The notes: generated by a model from the sequence alone, not told the origin. DNA of 64,000 nucleotides from CALFVT01 sp039989855 (GCA_039989855.1 JBDXGZ010000001.1:186001-250000); one strand, 5' to 3'; shown: positions 53,359 through 63,278, numbered from the stretch's first letter. A program made the numbers and translations.

Positions 53359-53730
53359 ATGGCCCGCGTTACCGTTGAAGATTGTGTCGAAAAAATACCG
53401 AACCGGTTTGATCTTGTTTTACTCGCGTCTCATCGTTCACGTAACATCGCAGCAGGTGCGAGCCTTACGATTGACCGTGATAACGATAAGACACCTGTTG
53501 TATCTTTACGTGAGCTTGCAGACGAAACGCTCGACCTAGAGCAGCTTCGTGATAGCCTTGTTTCAGGCCTTCAGCGTGTCATTACAGACGATGATATGCC
53601 AGATGAAGAAGAAGCCGCGCCAATCCTCGCTCTTGAGGCTGGGCCAGCTCAACCAAAGGAAATGTCAGAAGCTGATCTTATGCGCGCCTTACAGGGTGAT
53701 CGCGACAATGATAGTTCAAGCCGCTTCTAG
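53359..53730 (+). CDS. rpoZ: RNA polymerase omega subunit
   Basis: Small subunit that helps assemble RNA polymerase and can form part of the ppGpp site. The conserved start ARVTVEDCVEKIPNRFDLVLLASHRSRNI is unmistakable. The length of 123 includes an acidic C-terminal extension common in alphaproteobacteria. It is followed by a terminator and then rsh, the order rpoZ-rsh being widely conserved and functionally linked to the stringent response. Confidence 0.97.
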   Translation: MARVTVEDCVEKIPNRFDLVLLASHRSRNIAAGASLTIDRDNDKTPVVSLRELADETLDLEQLRDSLVSGLQRVITDDDMPDEEEAAPILALEAGPAQPKEMSEADLMRALQGDRDNDSSSRF

Positions 53731-53750
53731 AATGACAAAATTGCAAAAAT

Positions 53751-53774
53751 AGCGGCCTTTGGGTCGCTTTTTTT
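53751..53774 (+). terminator. Intrinsic terminator after rpoZ
   Basis: AGCGGCC (53751-53757) pairs with GGTCGCT (53762-53768, one G-T), followed by a run of Ts to 53774. It sits before the chosen rsh start and argues against a longer upstream start for rsh. Confidence 0.8.
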
Positions 53775-53821
53775 ATGTCTATTTGATTGCCCCTTGTTGC
53801 AAGTCTGACTATATCGAACTT

Positions 53822-56095
53822 ATGAGCCGCTTGGTGGACATAAAACTACCGCCGGAAGGTGAGACTAAGGCAGATGGAGCGTCGGCTCCTAAAGCGTCCT
53901 TTTTGCGGCAATATGAACTTGTGGATATGGTCCGGGCCTATGATCCATCAGCCAATGAAGCCTTGCTGAATAAAGCCTATGTGTTTTCAATCAAGGCCCA
54001 CGGAGATCAAAAGCGCCATTCAGGCGATCCATATTATGCACATCCGATTCAAGTGGCAGGTATTTTAGCCTCCCTAAACATGGATGTGGCGAGCGTGTGT
54101 ACGGCGCTTCTACATGATGTTATCGAAGATACGGATACCACGCGTGAAGAGTTAGCCGAGATGTTCACTGAGGAAATTGCTGAACTTGTGGACGGGGTAA
54201 CGAAACTTAGCCAGCTTGAGCTGTCCAAGCCCGACCTATCGCGAGAGCGAAAGCAAGCTGAAAACTTTCAAAAATTTGTTCTTGCTATGAGTAAAGATGT
54301 ACGTGTTTTACTCGTTAAATTATCTGACCGCCTTCATAATATGCGCACTTTAGGCTTTCACCCAAAGCAAAGCTCCAGAGAGCGGATCGCACGCGAGACA
54401 TTGGAGATTTATGCTCCGCTAGCTCGGCGTGTTGGGGTAGACCGAATATGTTCCGAACTAGAGGACTTATCATTTAAGCACTTAAATCCAGCGATGCATG
54501 AAAGCATCAATAGTCTTTTATCCAAGTGGCGCGCGGATCAATCGACGGCTATTTCGCAGATTTCCATTGCTTTGAAAGATTGCCTGGATGTGATGGAACA
54601 AGACTACCGTATTTATGGGCGGGAAAAACGCGCCTATGCCATATGGCGAAAGCTTGAACGTCAAGGTATTACTTTTGATGATGTCGCCGATATTTATGCT
54701 TTCCGTATTCTTGTTGATAGTCGAGCAGAATGTTACCGCGTCTTGGGGCATTTACACACCCATTTTAGATGTGTTCCCGCACGTTTTCGCGACTTCATTT
54801 CCGTCCCTAAAGCCAATGGCTATCAGTCTCTACACACAACCATTCTAGGTCCAGAAAACCGTCGTATTGAAATCCAAATTAGAACCGAACGTATGGAAGA
54901 TGTGGCAGAACGTGGCATTGCGGCTCACTGGGCGTATAAAAATGAAAATTACTCTTATGACCCAGACAGTGCGCAAGCCAGTGGTGGAGATCCTTTACGG
55001 CGTATTCGTCCTTTAGTTGAAATGATGGAAATGAGCGGTGACGCGGATGATTTTTTAGAACATGCCAAATTGGAAATGTTCACAGACCAAGTCTTCACCT
55101 TTACGCCAGACGGTGATCTTATTCCGCTTCCTCTTGGAGCAACTATATTGGATTTTGCTTATGCTGTGCATACGGATGTTGGGGATACTTGCATAGGGGC
55201 CGCAGTGAATGGTCGTGAATGGCCGATGCATAAGCCTTTAAAAAATGGTGATGTCGTTCGAATTATTCGTGGGGGTAAGGCGGAAGCCCGTCCAGATTGG
55301 GAAAGCCTTGTCATTACGGGTAAGGCTCGTTCAGCGTTACGCCGCCTAACACGGACTCAAGAAGCAAACGAGTCGCGGGATATAGGTAAGATGCTTGTCC
55401 AGCATGCCTTTGCTCGTGAAGGGAAAGAGTATGCTGAACCTGCCGTCCAAGATGCCCTTAAACGACTAAGCCTAGAGGATACAGCTGATTTGTATGAAGG
55501 GTTAGGACGTGGAGCACTGTCAATGCGGGGCTTTATGGATGCGGTTTTCCCGGGTCGTAGCGAAGCGAGCCAATCAAACTTTGTTCAACGTGATGTTATT
55601 AACGACGATAGTGTAACGCTCTACGTTAAAGGGGATGGTTTATCTGCGGGAGCGTCCATGCATTTGTCCCGTTGCTGTTCTCCAATTCCGGGAGACCGAA
55701 TTGTTGGCGTCATGGTCAAAGGCGAGGGGCTTATGATCCACACGATCGATTGTGAAAAGCTTGTAGCTTTTGAGCATGATATGGACAGTTGGGTTAACTT
55801 AGCCTGGCGGCGAGCTGCGAGCGTTTCTGTTGGGACAGCACGTGTCATTGCCACGGTCGAACATGTCCCTGGCGCACTTGCCGATGTGACGAAATTGATT
55901 GGAGATGCAGGGGGTAATATGATTAATATATCCACGATTAATCGGTCTCCACTGTTTTTTGATATGATATTAGATGTTGAAGTGAATGATAAACGTCACT
56001 TATCTCAAATCATTGCAGCCTTGCGAACAAGTATATATGTGGTCAACACAAAGCGAGCGGATGCGATTCACATCGACGCATCTTTGAAGGATTAA
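53822..56095 (+). CDS. rsh: Bifunctional (p)ppGpp synthetase/hydrolase (Rel-Spo homologue)
   Basis: Controls the alarmone ppGpp in the stringent response. The N-terminal HD hydrolase has RHSGDPYYAHPIQVAGIL and LLHDVIEDT with the metal His-Asp, so hydrolysis is likely intact. The synthetase has DVADIYAFRILV and ANGYQSLHTTI. The TGS domain (VFTFTPDGDLIPLPLGATILDFAYAVH), zinc-finger-like and ACT domains follow (GDAGGNMINISTINRS). The ATG at 53822 gives 757 residues; the frame extends to a TTG at 53759, inside the rpoZ terminator. It is the only RSH gene in the window, as usual for alphaproteobacteria, and begins the run to recO. Confidence 0.95.
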   Translation: MSRLVDIKLPPEGETKADGASAPKASFLRQYELVDMVRAYDPSANEALLNKAYVFSIKAHGDQKRHSGDPYYAHPIQVAGILASLNMDVASVCTALLHDVIEDTDTTREELAEMFTEEIAELVDGVTKLSQLELSKPDLSRERKQAENFQKFVLAMSKDVRVLLVKLSDRLHNMRTLGFHPKQSSRERIARETLEIYAPLARRVGVDRICSELEDLSFKHLNPAMHESINSLLSKWRADQSTAISQISIALKDCLDVMEQDYRIYGREKRAYAIWRKLERQGITFDDVADIYAFRILVDSRAECYRVLGHLHTHFRCVPARFRDFISVPKANGYQSLHTTILGPENRRIEIQIRTERMEDVAERGIAAHWAYKNENYSYDPDSAQASGGDPLRRIRPLVEMMEMSGDADDFLEHAKLEMFTDQVFTFTPDGDLIPLPLGATILDFAYAVHTDVGDTCIGAAVNGREWPMHKPLKNGDVVRIIRGGKAEARPDWESLVITGKARSALRRLTRTQEANESRDIGKMLVQHAFAREGKEYAEPAVQDALKRLSLEDTADLYEGLGRGALSMRGFMDAVFPGRSEASQSNFVQRDVINDDSVTLYVKGDGLSAGASMHLSRCCSPIPGDRIVGVMVKGEGLMIHTIDCEKLVAFEHDMDSWVNLAWRRAASVSVGTARVIATVEHVPGALADVTKLIGDAGGNMINISTINRSPLFFDMILDVEVNDKRHLSQIIAALRTSIYVVNTKRADAIHIDASLKD

Positions 56096-56099
56096 AGTT

Positions 56100-56687
56100 A
56101 TGATGAGTACAGATGATGTCTTGGATGTTTTCCGCGAAGCAGGCGCTCTCCTTGAGGGGCATTTTATTTTATCTTCAGGCCTGAGAAGTCCTGTCTTTTT
56201 GCAAAAGGCCTTTATTTTTAAGAATCCAAAATTAACGGAAAAATTGTGTAAGGCGCTTGCGCAAAAAGTAAAAGCGACATTGGAAAGTGTGCCTGATATT
56301 ATTGTTGCGCCTGCTATGGGTGGCGTCATCCCAGGGTATGAAACGGCTCGTCATTTGGATAGAGACTCTATATTTACGGAACGTGTGGACGGTGAATTTG
56401 AACTTCGCCGTGGCTTTACTTTAAATGCAGGGCAGACCGTTTTGATGGTCGAAGACATTGTCACAACCGGACTATCCTCTAGGGAGTGCATTAAGAGCAT
56501 CGAAAAAACGGGTGCGAAAGTTCTTGCTGGTGCCTGTCTATTTGACCGCTCCGGTGGTGTGGCCGATATTGGAGTACCGCTAGTTAGTTTGGCCGCACGG
56601 TCTTTTCCTGCTTACGCACCTGATAAGCTTCCACCGGAGTTGCAAGCCATGCCTGCGATTAAACCGGGAAGCCGCGGATTGTCGTAA
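56100..56687 (+). CDS. pyrE: Orotate phosphoribosyltransferase
   Basis: Makes orotidine 5'-phosphate from orotate and PRPP in pyrimidine synthesis. The 195 residues show the start region GHFILSSGLRSPVFLQ, VAPAMGGVIPGYE and the PRPP motif TVLMVEDIVTTGLSS. Two tandem ATGs occur; the first is used here. It overlaps pdxJ by one base (TAATG). The order rsh-pyrE-pdxJ-acpS is typical for this class. Confidence 0.94.
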   Translation: MMSTDDVLDVFREAGALLEGHFILSSGLRSPVFLQKAFIFKNPKLTEKLCKALAQKVKATLESVPDIIVAPAMGGVIPGYETARHLDRDSIFTERVDGEFELRRGFTLNAGQTVLMVEDIVTTGLSSRECIKSIEKTGAKVLAGACLFDRSGGVADIGVPLVSLAARSFPAYAPDKLPPELQAMPAIKPGSRGLS

Positions 56688-57469
56688 TGCGTGATAAGTC
56701 TGATCCCAATTACTTAAGGCTCGGCGTCAATATTGATCATATCGCCACCTTAAGGAATGCTCGCGGCGAGGGTCATCCTGACCCGGTTGCCGGGGCTTGG
56801 ACGGCGATACAAGCGGGAGCTGATGGCATTACAGCTCATCTACGTGAAGATCGTCGCCACATTTCGGATGATGATATAGTGCGGTTACAAACCCTCTGTT
56901 CAGACAGTAAAATTCCTTTGAATATGGAGATGGCCGTTACAGATGAAATGGAAGAGATAGCTTCGGGGTTAAAGCCTCATGCGGTTTGTCTTGTGCCTGA
57001 GCGTCGTGAGGAACGAACGACAGAAGGGGGGCTAAATGTTGTCGCTAGTCATAATAGGATTACATCTCTCGTTAGTCGGTTGAGTGAGGAGGGCTCACGT
57101 CTATCCTTGTTTATCGAAGCTGTCCCTGAGCAAATTAAAATGGCCGCGCGCACGGGTGCGTCCGTGATTGAGCTTCACGCGGGAGCCTATGCCCATGCGT
57201 TTGAGGACGATGATCAAGAAAAAGTTGCTCGTATTTTAAAACAATTACAAGACGGGGCTAAATTAGCCGTAGACTTAGGACTTGAAGTTCATGCGGGCCA
57301 CGGTTTGACCTTTGATAATGTCGCCCCAATTGCAGCTATACCCGAAGTTAAAGAGCTTAATATTGGTCATTTCATTATGGGCGAGGCCTTTTTTATGGGG
57401 TTAGAGCCTGCGATTAAGCAAATGCGTAATATTATGGATGATGCAAGACATGCTGCGATGTCAGTATGA
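56687..57469 (+). CDS. pdxJ: Pyridoxine 5'-phosphate synthase
   Basis: Closes the pyridine ring of vitamin B6 from 3-amino-2-oxopropyl phosphate and deoxyxylulose phosphate. The (beta/alpha)8 barrel of 260 residues has LGVNIDHIATLRNARG at its start, ITAHLREDRRHI, NMEMAVTDEM, and HAGHGLTFDNV near the phosphate site, all hallmarks. It is coupled to pyrE (TAATG) and acpS (ATGA). Confidence 0.97.
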   Translation: MRDKSDPNYLRLGVNIDHIATLRNARGEGHPDPVAGAWTAIQAGADGITAHLREDRRHISDDDIVRLQTLCSDSKIPLNMEMAVTDEMEEIASGLKPHAVCLVPERREERTTEGGLNVVASHNRITSLVSRLSEEGSRLSLFIEAVPEQIKMAARTGASVIELHAGAYAHAFEDDDQEKVARILKQLQDGAKLAVDLGLEVHAGHGLTFDNVAPIAAIPEVKELNIGHFIMGEAFFMGLEPAIKQMRNIMDDARHAAMSV

Positions 57470-57864
57470 TTTCGGGAATAGGCACAGATTTATGCGATAT
57501 TCGACGTATAGAAAACAGTCTTCAAAAACATGGCGAACGCTTTAAAGCAAAAATTTTTACTCCGTTTGAAATAGCCTATTGCGATAGCAAGTCTGGAGCG
57601 GCTAACTATTACGCGAAGCGATTTGCGGCGAAAGAAGCTCTGGCTAAAGCGCTCTCAAGCCAAACAAGCGGTCATCTTAGTTGGACTGACGTTGAGGTAA
57701 AGAATGACCCATCAGGTCGACCCGTGTTTCATTTAACAGGGGGAGCCCTACAACGGCTTGTGGAATTTACGCCAAGTGGACGAACACCATACTTACATCT
57801 GACATTGACGGATGAGCCTCCATACGCCATGGCATTTGTCGTGATTGAAATGCGTGAAATATAA
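57466..57864 (+). CDS. acpS: Holo-[acyl-carrier-protein] synthase
   Basis: Attaches the 4'-phosphopantetheine arm of CoA to ACP, activating it for fatty acid synthesis. The 132 residues contain the magnesium motif GIGTDLCDIRRIE and the KRFAAKEALAKAL signature. It overlaps pdxJ as ATGA and rnc as TAATG. In many relatives lepB (signal peptidase I) lies between acpS and rnc; here it does not. Confidence 0.96.
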   Translation: MISGIGTDLCDIRRIENSLQKHGERFKAKIFTPFEIAYCDSKSGAANYYAKRFAAKEALAKALSSQTSGHLSWTDVEVKNDPSGRPVFHLTGGALQRLVEFTPSGRTPYLHLTLTDEPPYAMAFVVIEMREI

Positions 57865-58571
57865 TGGCTGATAATCAGCAAAAATTAAAAGACCTTGAGG
57901 GTCGGATTGGCTATGAGTTCAAGGATAAGGACTTGTTCATTGAAGCCATGACCCATCCATCTTTTGGTGATGGGCGGGGTGATATCCGACATTTTGAACG
58001 CTTAGAGTTTTTGGGTGATCGCATTTTGAATTTAATGACGGCGAAGGCTTTATATGACCGTGAAGATCTTGATCAAGGTCATATGGCACGAAAGTTAAAC
58101 GCCCTTGTTCGCAAAGAAGCCTGCGCGGATGTAGCGCGTCAGATAAATTTAGGTGAGGCCTTGTTACTTTCTGCGGCAGAGGATAAAAATGGCGGCCGCG
58201 ATAAAACCTCGATTTTGGGCGATGCCTGTGAAGCGCTTATAGCGGCTTTATATCTTGATGGTGGTTTAGATGTGACGCAAGCTTTTTATGATCGCTATTG
58301 GAGTCAAATGTTGAGTGGAACACTCAACCGTTCATTAAAAGACCCTAAAACAGCTCTTCAAGAATATTCAGTTTTACGTGGCTTCGGAATGCCAAAATAC
58401 AGTATCATAAAGCGTGACGGCCCTGATCATAATCCGAGTTTTCATATCCTAGCCTCTGTATCTGATGAGTTTTCATCTCTTGGCATAGGCGGCAGCAAGA
58501 AAGATGCAGAACGCAACGCGGCGAAACTGCTGCTCAGTGAACTACTTAATAACAAGAATAAAATAGCATAA
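57864..58571 (+). CDS. rnc: Ribonuclease III
   Basis: Cleaves double-stranded RNA in rRNA processing and mRNA regulation. The 235 residues carry the nuclease signature HFERLEFLGDRILNLM, the second acidic site in KTSILGDACEALIAALYLDGG and a C-terminal dsRNA-binding domain (DPKTALQEYSVLRGFGMPKY ... GIGGSKKDAERNAAKLLL). It overlaps era by one base (TAATG). Confidence 0.96.
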   Translation: MADNQQKLKDLEGRIGYEFKDKDLFIEAMTHPSFGDGRGDIRHFERLEFLGDRILNLMTAKALYDREDLDQGHMARKLNALVRKEACADVARQINLGEALLLSAAEDKNGGRDKTSILGDACEALIAALYLDGGLDVTQAFYDRYWSQMLSGTLNRSLKDPKTALQEYSVLRGFGMPKYSIIKRDGPDHNPSFHILASVSDEFSSLGIGGSKKDAERNAAKLLLSELLNNKNKIA

Positions 58572-59515
58572 TGACAATCACGACACGATCAGGCTTTGTA
58601 GCGATTATTGGCGCCCCCAATGCAGGTAAATCGACACTTGTTAATGCTCTTGTTGGAGAGAAGGTGTCGATTGTAACGCATAAGGTCCAAACAACACGGT
58701 TTCAAATTCGCGGGATCGCGATGATCGACCAAACCCAGCTTGTGCTTGTTGATACGCCGGGAATTTTCACACCAAAAGATCGTCTTGCTAGATCAATGGT
58801 TCATGCGGCGTGGACGGGTGTGGACGATTCAGACTCGATTGTGCATGTGATTGATGCGCCATCTGCATGGAGAGCCTTAGAAGGTGATCCGACATCCCAA
58901 GATAAGTTAGCGCAGAAAGATTCAGACCGTGTGAAAGCGGGGTTAAAGCTCCGCGAACGGGGTAATGTATTTTTGGCGCTTAATAAAATTGACGAGCTAA
59001 AGCGCGACAACCTTCTTACATTGATTGCGCATTACCAAGACCCTGATCTTTATAAGGAAGTCTTCCTAATATCAGCCCTTAAAGGCGATGGTGTTAGTGA
59101 TCTCTCTAAAGTGCTGTGCGATACGGCCAAGGTTGGCCCTTATCTTTATCCGCCAGACCAAGCGGCTGATATTCCTATGCGCCTTATGGCAGCAGAGATT
59201 ACACGTGAGAAAATATATCTAAACTTGCATGATGAACTCCCTTATTCGTCAACAGTTGAGACTGAGAAATGGACTGACAAAAAAGACGGTTCTGTCAGGG
59301 TTGATCAAGTTATTTATGTGAAGCGAAAATCGCAAAAACCAATTGTTCTTGGCAAAGGTGGCAAGACAATAAAATCTATCGGCGCTAATGCGCGTAGAGA
59401 AATGGAAGATTGGCTTGGACGCCGTGTACATTTGTTCTTATTTGTAAAGGTTCGCGAGAAGTGGGGTGAGGACCCCGCCCGTTATCAAAATGCGGGCCTA
59501 GAATTTGATGTGTAA
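58571..59515 (+). CDS. era: GTPase Era
   Basis: Assists maturation of the small ribosomal subunit by binding the 3' end of 16S rRNA. The GTPase motifs are G1 GAPNAGKSTL, G3 DTPGIFTPKD, and G4 NKID. The C-terminal KH domain has VLGKGGKTIKSIGANARREM and the ending FLFVKVREKW. Its 314 residues fit. The recO gene starts two bases after its stop. Confidence 0.97.
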   Translation: MTITTRSGFVAIIGAPNAGKSTLVNALVGEKVSIVTHKVQTTRFQIRGIAMIDQTQLVLVDTPGIFTPKDRLARSMVHAAWTGVDDSDSIVHVIDAPSAWRALEGDPTSQDKLAQKDSDRVKAGLKLRERGNVFLALNKIDELKRDNLLTLIAHYQDPDLYKEVFLISALKGDGVSDLSKVLCDTAKVGPYLYPPDQAADIPMRLMAAEITREKIYLNLHDELPYSSTVETEKWTDKKDGSVRVDQVIYVKRKSQKPIVLGKGGKTIKSIGANARREMEDWLGRRVHLFLFVKVREKWGEDPARYQNAGLEFDV

Positions 59516-59517
59516 TT

Positions 59518-60246
59518 ATGGATTGGGCATCTGAAGGCTATATAATTTCGGTTAGGCGTCACGGCGAAAGCTCTGCTATCGTCGAAGTTTTAACCCCAGA
59601 TATGGGTCGCCATGCAGGACTGGTTCGCGGGGCCACATCCCGTCGTATGCGGCCACTTCTTGAAATTGGCAACAAAGTGCACGTCAGTTGGCGCTCCCGT
59701 TTGTCTGAGCATTTAGGCTATTACGCGATCGAGCCGATTGAGATGAGAGCGGCGACGTTAATGATGGAGCGGGTATCGCTCATGGGGTTGAATGTGACTT
59801 GCGCTGTGGCCAAAACCGTCCTGCCTGAGCGACAATCCTTCCCTCATGTCTATGCGGCCTTTGATGTGTTGATGCAAAATTTTGAAGACCCAGAGATTTG
59901 GCCTGCATTATACGTGCGGTGGGAAATGGGTGTATTGAGCGCACTGGGCTACGGCTTGGATTTATCTTGTTGCGCATCGACAGGCGTCGTGGATAATTTA
60001 ACCCATGTGTCACCACGCTCTGGTCGTGCTGTATCGGCTGAGGCTGCGACGCCTTATTTAGATAAATTATATCCGCTTCCAAGCTTTATGATTGGCGGGC
60101 GAGATGTGTCGGGTGAGGATATTGAAAATGGCTTGCGCCTCACGGCTTATTTCCTAGAAACCCGCGTTCAGTGGGGTGTTAATCAGACTTTGCCCGATAA
60201 TCGACGAATGATGATTGAGCGGTTGCAGTCTCTAGGAGCCTTATAG
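59518..60246 (+). CDS. recO: Recombination mediator RecO
   Basis: Helps load RecA at single-strand gaps with RecF and RecR. The 242 residues start with an OB domain (EGYIISVRRHGESSAIVEVLT...HAGLVRG) and continue in the helical domain with LSALGYGLDLSCCASTG, the usual zinc-region position but with few cysteines. It ends the rnc-era-recO operon. A small hairpin GCGTAA/TTACGC lies after the stop near 60267-60282. Confidence 0.92.
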   Translation: MDWASEGYIISVRRHGESSAIVEVLTPDMGRHAGLVRGATSRRMRPLLEIGNKVHVSWRSRLSEHLGYYAIEPIEMRAATLMMERVSLMGLNVTCAVAKTVLPERQSFPHVYAAFDVLMQNFEDPEIWPALYVRWEMGVLSALGYGLDLSCCASTGVVDNLTHVSPRSGRAVSAEAATPYLDKLYPLPSFMIGGRDVSGEDIENGLRLTAYFLETRVQWGVNQTLPDNRRMMIERLQSLGAL

Positions 60247-60336
60247 GGCCGTTAAACGCCTTTATAGCGTAAGTTTTTACGCCCAAAGACCCCATCCCTT
60301 GATAGTATGAAACCGAATCACGTTTTCAGGACTATC

Positions 60337-62592
60337 ATGAGCGACACAACATCGAACGGTTTACCAGGCAATGCTATCATAGAGGAGCATATTGATGATG
60401 CCTTGTCATCTCGCTACCTTGCTTATGCACTGTCGACGATTACGATGCGCGCTTTGCCTGATGTACGCGACGGCCTTAAGCCGGTTCACCGCCGTATTTT
60501 ATATGCCATGCGGCAGCTTAAACTGAACCCAGAGACAGCCCACAAGAAATGTGCGCGTATCGTCGGGGATGTTATGGGCCAATATCACCCGCATGGTGAC
60601 CAATCGATTTATGATGCTCTTGTTAAGTTGTCCCAAAGCTTTTCAGCGCGATATCCGCTTGTCGATGGGCAGGGGAACTTCGGGAATATTGACGGTGATA
60701 GCGCCGCGGCAATGCGGTATACTGAAGCCAAAATGACACCTGCAGGTGTTTTGCTTCTCGCAGGTATCGAAGAAGATTCCGTTGATTTCATACCAACTTA
60801 TAATGAGGAAGATGAAGAGCCAGCCGTTCTACCCGCAGGATTTCCGAACTTACTCGCGAACGGCTCGACAGGTATTGCCGTAGGGATGGCGACGTCTATC
60901 CCGCCGCATAATGTCGCCGAGATTTGCGGTGCTGCGCTACATCTCATTAAGACGCCGAATGCGCGAATTGAAACACTCTTAGATCACGTCAAGGGGCCTG
61001 ACTTCCCAACGGGTGGTATAATTATTGAGCCACGTGAGAGCATCATAGAGACTTATAAGACTGGCAAGGGGAGCTTTAAAACCCGCGCCCGTTGGAACGT
61101 TGAAGACCTTGGCCGAGGCCAGTGGCAAGTGATTGTCACGGAGATTCCTTACCAAGTACAAAAATCGCGCCTGATTGAAAAACTTGCAGACGTGATCGAG
61201 AATAAGAAAGCGCCTTGGCTGGCTGACGTGCGCGATGAAAGCGCCGAGGATATAAGGATTGTTCTTGAGCCAAAATCAAAAAACCTAGAGCCTAAGCTAT
61301 TTATGGAAAGCTTATTTAAGCTAACTGATCTTGAGAACCGTTTCTCAATGAATATGAATGTTCTCGACGCTACGCGAACCCCGCGCGTGATGAACCTTAA
61401 AGAGGTCATTCAAGCCTTTTTGGATCACCGCCGCGTCGTCCTTATTCGTCGCTCTGAGTTCCGTTTGGGTAAAATTGATGATCGTCTTGAAATTCTAGGT
61501 GGTTTGTTGATTGCTCATTTAAACATTGATGAGGTCATTCGTATCGTCCGCTTTGAAGATCACCCTAAGCAAGAACTGATTAAGGCCTTTAAACTGACAG
61601 AGCGGCAAGCCGACGCGATTTTGAATATGCGGTTGCGTGCTTTGAATAAATTACAAGAAGTCGAAATCCAATCTGAGCATGATGAGCTATCTATTCAGAA
61701 GGCCGAGATTGAAGGCTTGCTCGGCTCGAACACGCAACAGTGGGCTGCGATTGCTGATCAAGTCAAAGCCCTCCGCGAAACCTATAGCTTGAAAACGGCA
61801 ACTGGCGCGCGCCGTTCTACCTTTGAAGATCAACCTGATATTGATGTTGATATTGAGCAAGCCATGATTACGAAAGAGCCAATCACGGTTGTCCTCTCTG
61901 AAAAGGGGTGGATACGCGCGATGAAAGGTAAGCTTGAGAGTGCCGAGGGTCTTAAGTTTAAAGAAGGCGATAAGCTCGCTTATATGGTTCCTGCTGAAAC
62001 GACGGATAAGATCATCATGTTTGCGTCCAACGGGAAGTTCTACACCCTCGCAGGGGATAAGTTACCAGGTGGGCGGGGTAATGGAGAGCCCGTGCGTCTC
62101 TTGGTAGACTTGCCTGATGATCATGTTCCGATTGGCCTGTTCGTCCATAACCCTGAGAGAAATTTATTAGTGGCATCGTCAGAGGGCTACGGATTTATCG
62201 TCAGTGAAGCTGACGTAACAGCTATGAAGCGCGGCGGTAAACAAGTCTTGAATGTTAAAGGCGATGTCGAGGCTATGCGCTGCATCGAAGTGACAGGCGA
62301 TAAGATTGCGACTATTGGTGAAAACCGTAAAATCCTGATTTTTAACCTCTCTGAAATCCCTGTGATGGGGCGTGGTAAAGGTGTTCGTTTGCAGAAATAT
62401 AAAGACGGTGGTCTGACGGATGTTACAACATTTTATGCAAATGAAGGGCTTGCTTTTATAGATAGCTCTAATCGTAAAAACTCTGTTGCGGACTGGAATG
62501 TGTTGGAAGGTAAACGGGCTCAGGCCGGGCGTATGGCTCCGCGAGGATTCGCGCGGTCTGGACGATTTGCTCCCGATCATCGTCTAAAATAA
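60337..62592 (+). CDS. parC: DNA topoisomerase IV subunit A
   Basis: Catalytic subunit of the enzyme that separates linked daughter chromosomes. The active-site Tyr128 is in AAAMRYTEAKMTP, the winged-helix segment MRALPDVRDGLKPVHRRILY and the QRDR region YHPHGDQSIYDALV precede it, and C-terminal beta-pinwheel repeats follow. The ATG at 60337 has CAGGA five bases upstream and gives 751 residues; an ATG at 60307 is less likely. A ParC-type assignment over GyrA rests on length and the PVHRRILYAM region. The parE partner is not in the window. Confidence 0.93.
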   Translation: MSDTTSNGLPGNAIIEEHIDDALSSRYLAYALSTITMRALPDVRDGLKPVHRRILYAMRQLKLNPETAHKKCARIVGDVMGQYHPHGDQSIYDALVKLSQSFSARYPLVDGQGNFGNIDGDSAAAMRYTEAKMTPAGVLLLAGIEEDSVDFIPTYNEEDEEPAVLPAGFPNLLANGSTGIAVGMATSIPPHNVAEICGAALHLIKTPNARIETLLDHVKGPDFPTGGIIIEPRESIIETYKTGKGSFKTRARWNVEDLGRGQWQVIVTEIPYQVQKSRLIEKLADVIENKKAPWLADVRDESAEDIRIVLEPKSKNLEPKLFMESLFKLTDLENRFSMNMNVLDATRTPRVMNLKEVIQAFLDHRRVVLIRRSEFRLGKIDDRLEILGGLLIAHLNIDEVIRIVRFEDHPKQELIKAFKLTERQADAILNMRLRALNKLQEVEIQSEHDELSIQKAEIEGLLGSNTQQWAAIADQVKALRETYSLKTATGARRSTFEDQPDIDVDIEQAMITKEPITVVLSEKGWIRAMKGKLESAEGLKFKEGDKLAYMVPAETTDKIIMFASNGKFYTLAGDKLPGGRGNGEPVRLLVDLPDDHVPIGLFVHNPERNLLVASSEGYGFIVSEADVTAMKRGGKQVLNVKGDVEAMRCIEVTGDKIATIGENRKILIFNLSEIPVMGRGKGVRLQKYKDGGLTDVTTFYANEGLAFIDSSNRKNSVADWNVLEGKRAQAGRMAPRGFARSGRFAPDHRLK

Positions 62593-62674
62593 TGAGTTAA
62601 AATATTGCTAACCCTTGTGGGGTGGGTCGTAAAAGTCCATATATCAAGTAAGTAAGTATCTTGGAGAGAAAATA

Positions 62675-63238
62675 ATGACAGCCCTTTTGATTATTCTAGG
62701 CAGTTTAGTTCTTGTCGCTTTTTTAGTTATCGGTATTTACAACCGTCTTGTTGCGTTGCGTCAAACGTGTAATCAAGCTTGGTCGGATATTGAAGTTCAG
62801 CTTAAGCAGCGTCATGATCTTGTTCCGCAACTCGTTAATACGGTAAAGGGATACGCAAAGCACGAAAAATCGACCTTAGAAGAGGTTATTCAAGCACGTA
62901 ATATGGCCGTCGGTGCGGGAGGTGTTCAAGGACAAGCTCAAGCTGAAGGTATGCTTGGGGCGGCACTTGGAAAGCTTTTTGCTTTGTCAGAAGCCTATCC
63001 TGATCTAAAAGCCAATACGAATTTCCTTCAACTGCAAGATGAGCTGTCTGATGTTGAAGATAAAATCGCTGCAGCGAGACGGTTCTATAACAACGCCGTT
63101 CAAGAATATAATACGTCGAGAGAGCAATTCCCTGCAAACCTCATTGCAGGACCATTTAACTTTGTTGAGCGTGAATTCTTCGAGGCGATTGAAGGGCGTG
63201 AAGCGCTTGAGACGCCTATCGAAGTGAATTTCGATTAG
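62675..63238 (+). CDS. lemA: LemA family protein
   Basis: Membrane-anchored helical-bundle protein of 187 residues. One N-terminal helix (about residues 3-23) is followed by IYNRLVALRQTCNQAWSDIEVQLKQRHDLVPQLVNTVKGYA, the LemA signature, and a long helical body. LemA proteins often neighbour M48 peptidases, as here with the next gene 40 bases on. The function is not established; a role in envelope stress has been suggested. A ribosome site GGAGAG precedes the ATG. Confidence 0.92.
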   Translation: MTALLIILGSLVLVAFLVIGIYNRLVALRQTCNQAWSDIEVQLKQRHDLVPQLVNTVKGYAKHEKSTLEEVIQARNMAVGAGGVQGQAQAEGMLGAALGKLFALSEAYPDLKANTNFLQLQDELSDVEDKIAAARRFYNNAVQEYNTSREQFPANLIAGPFNFVEREFFEAIEGREALETPIEVNFD

Positions 63239-63278
63239 CCGTTAGCCCTTAAACTAATAAGACAGCAGGTTATTTTTC

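Noticed and set aside
53759..53821. Upstream extension of rsh from a TTG
   Set aside because: It starts inside the rpoZ terminator and adds residues unlike the family N-terminus.
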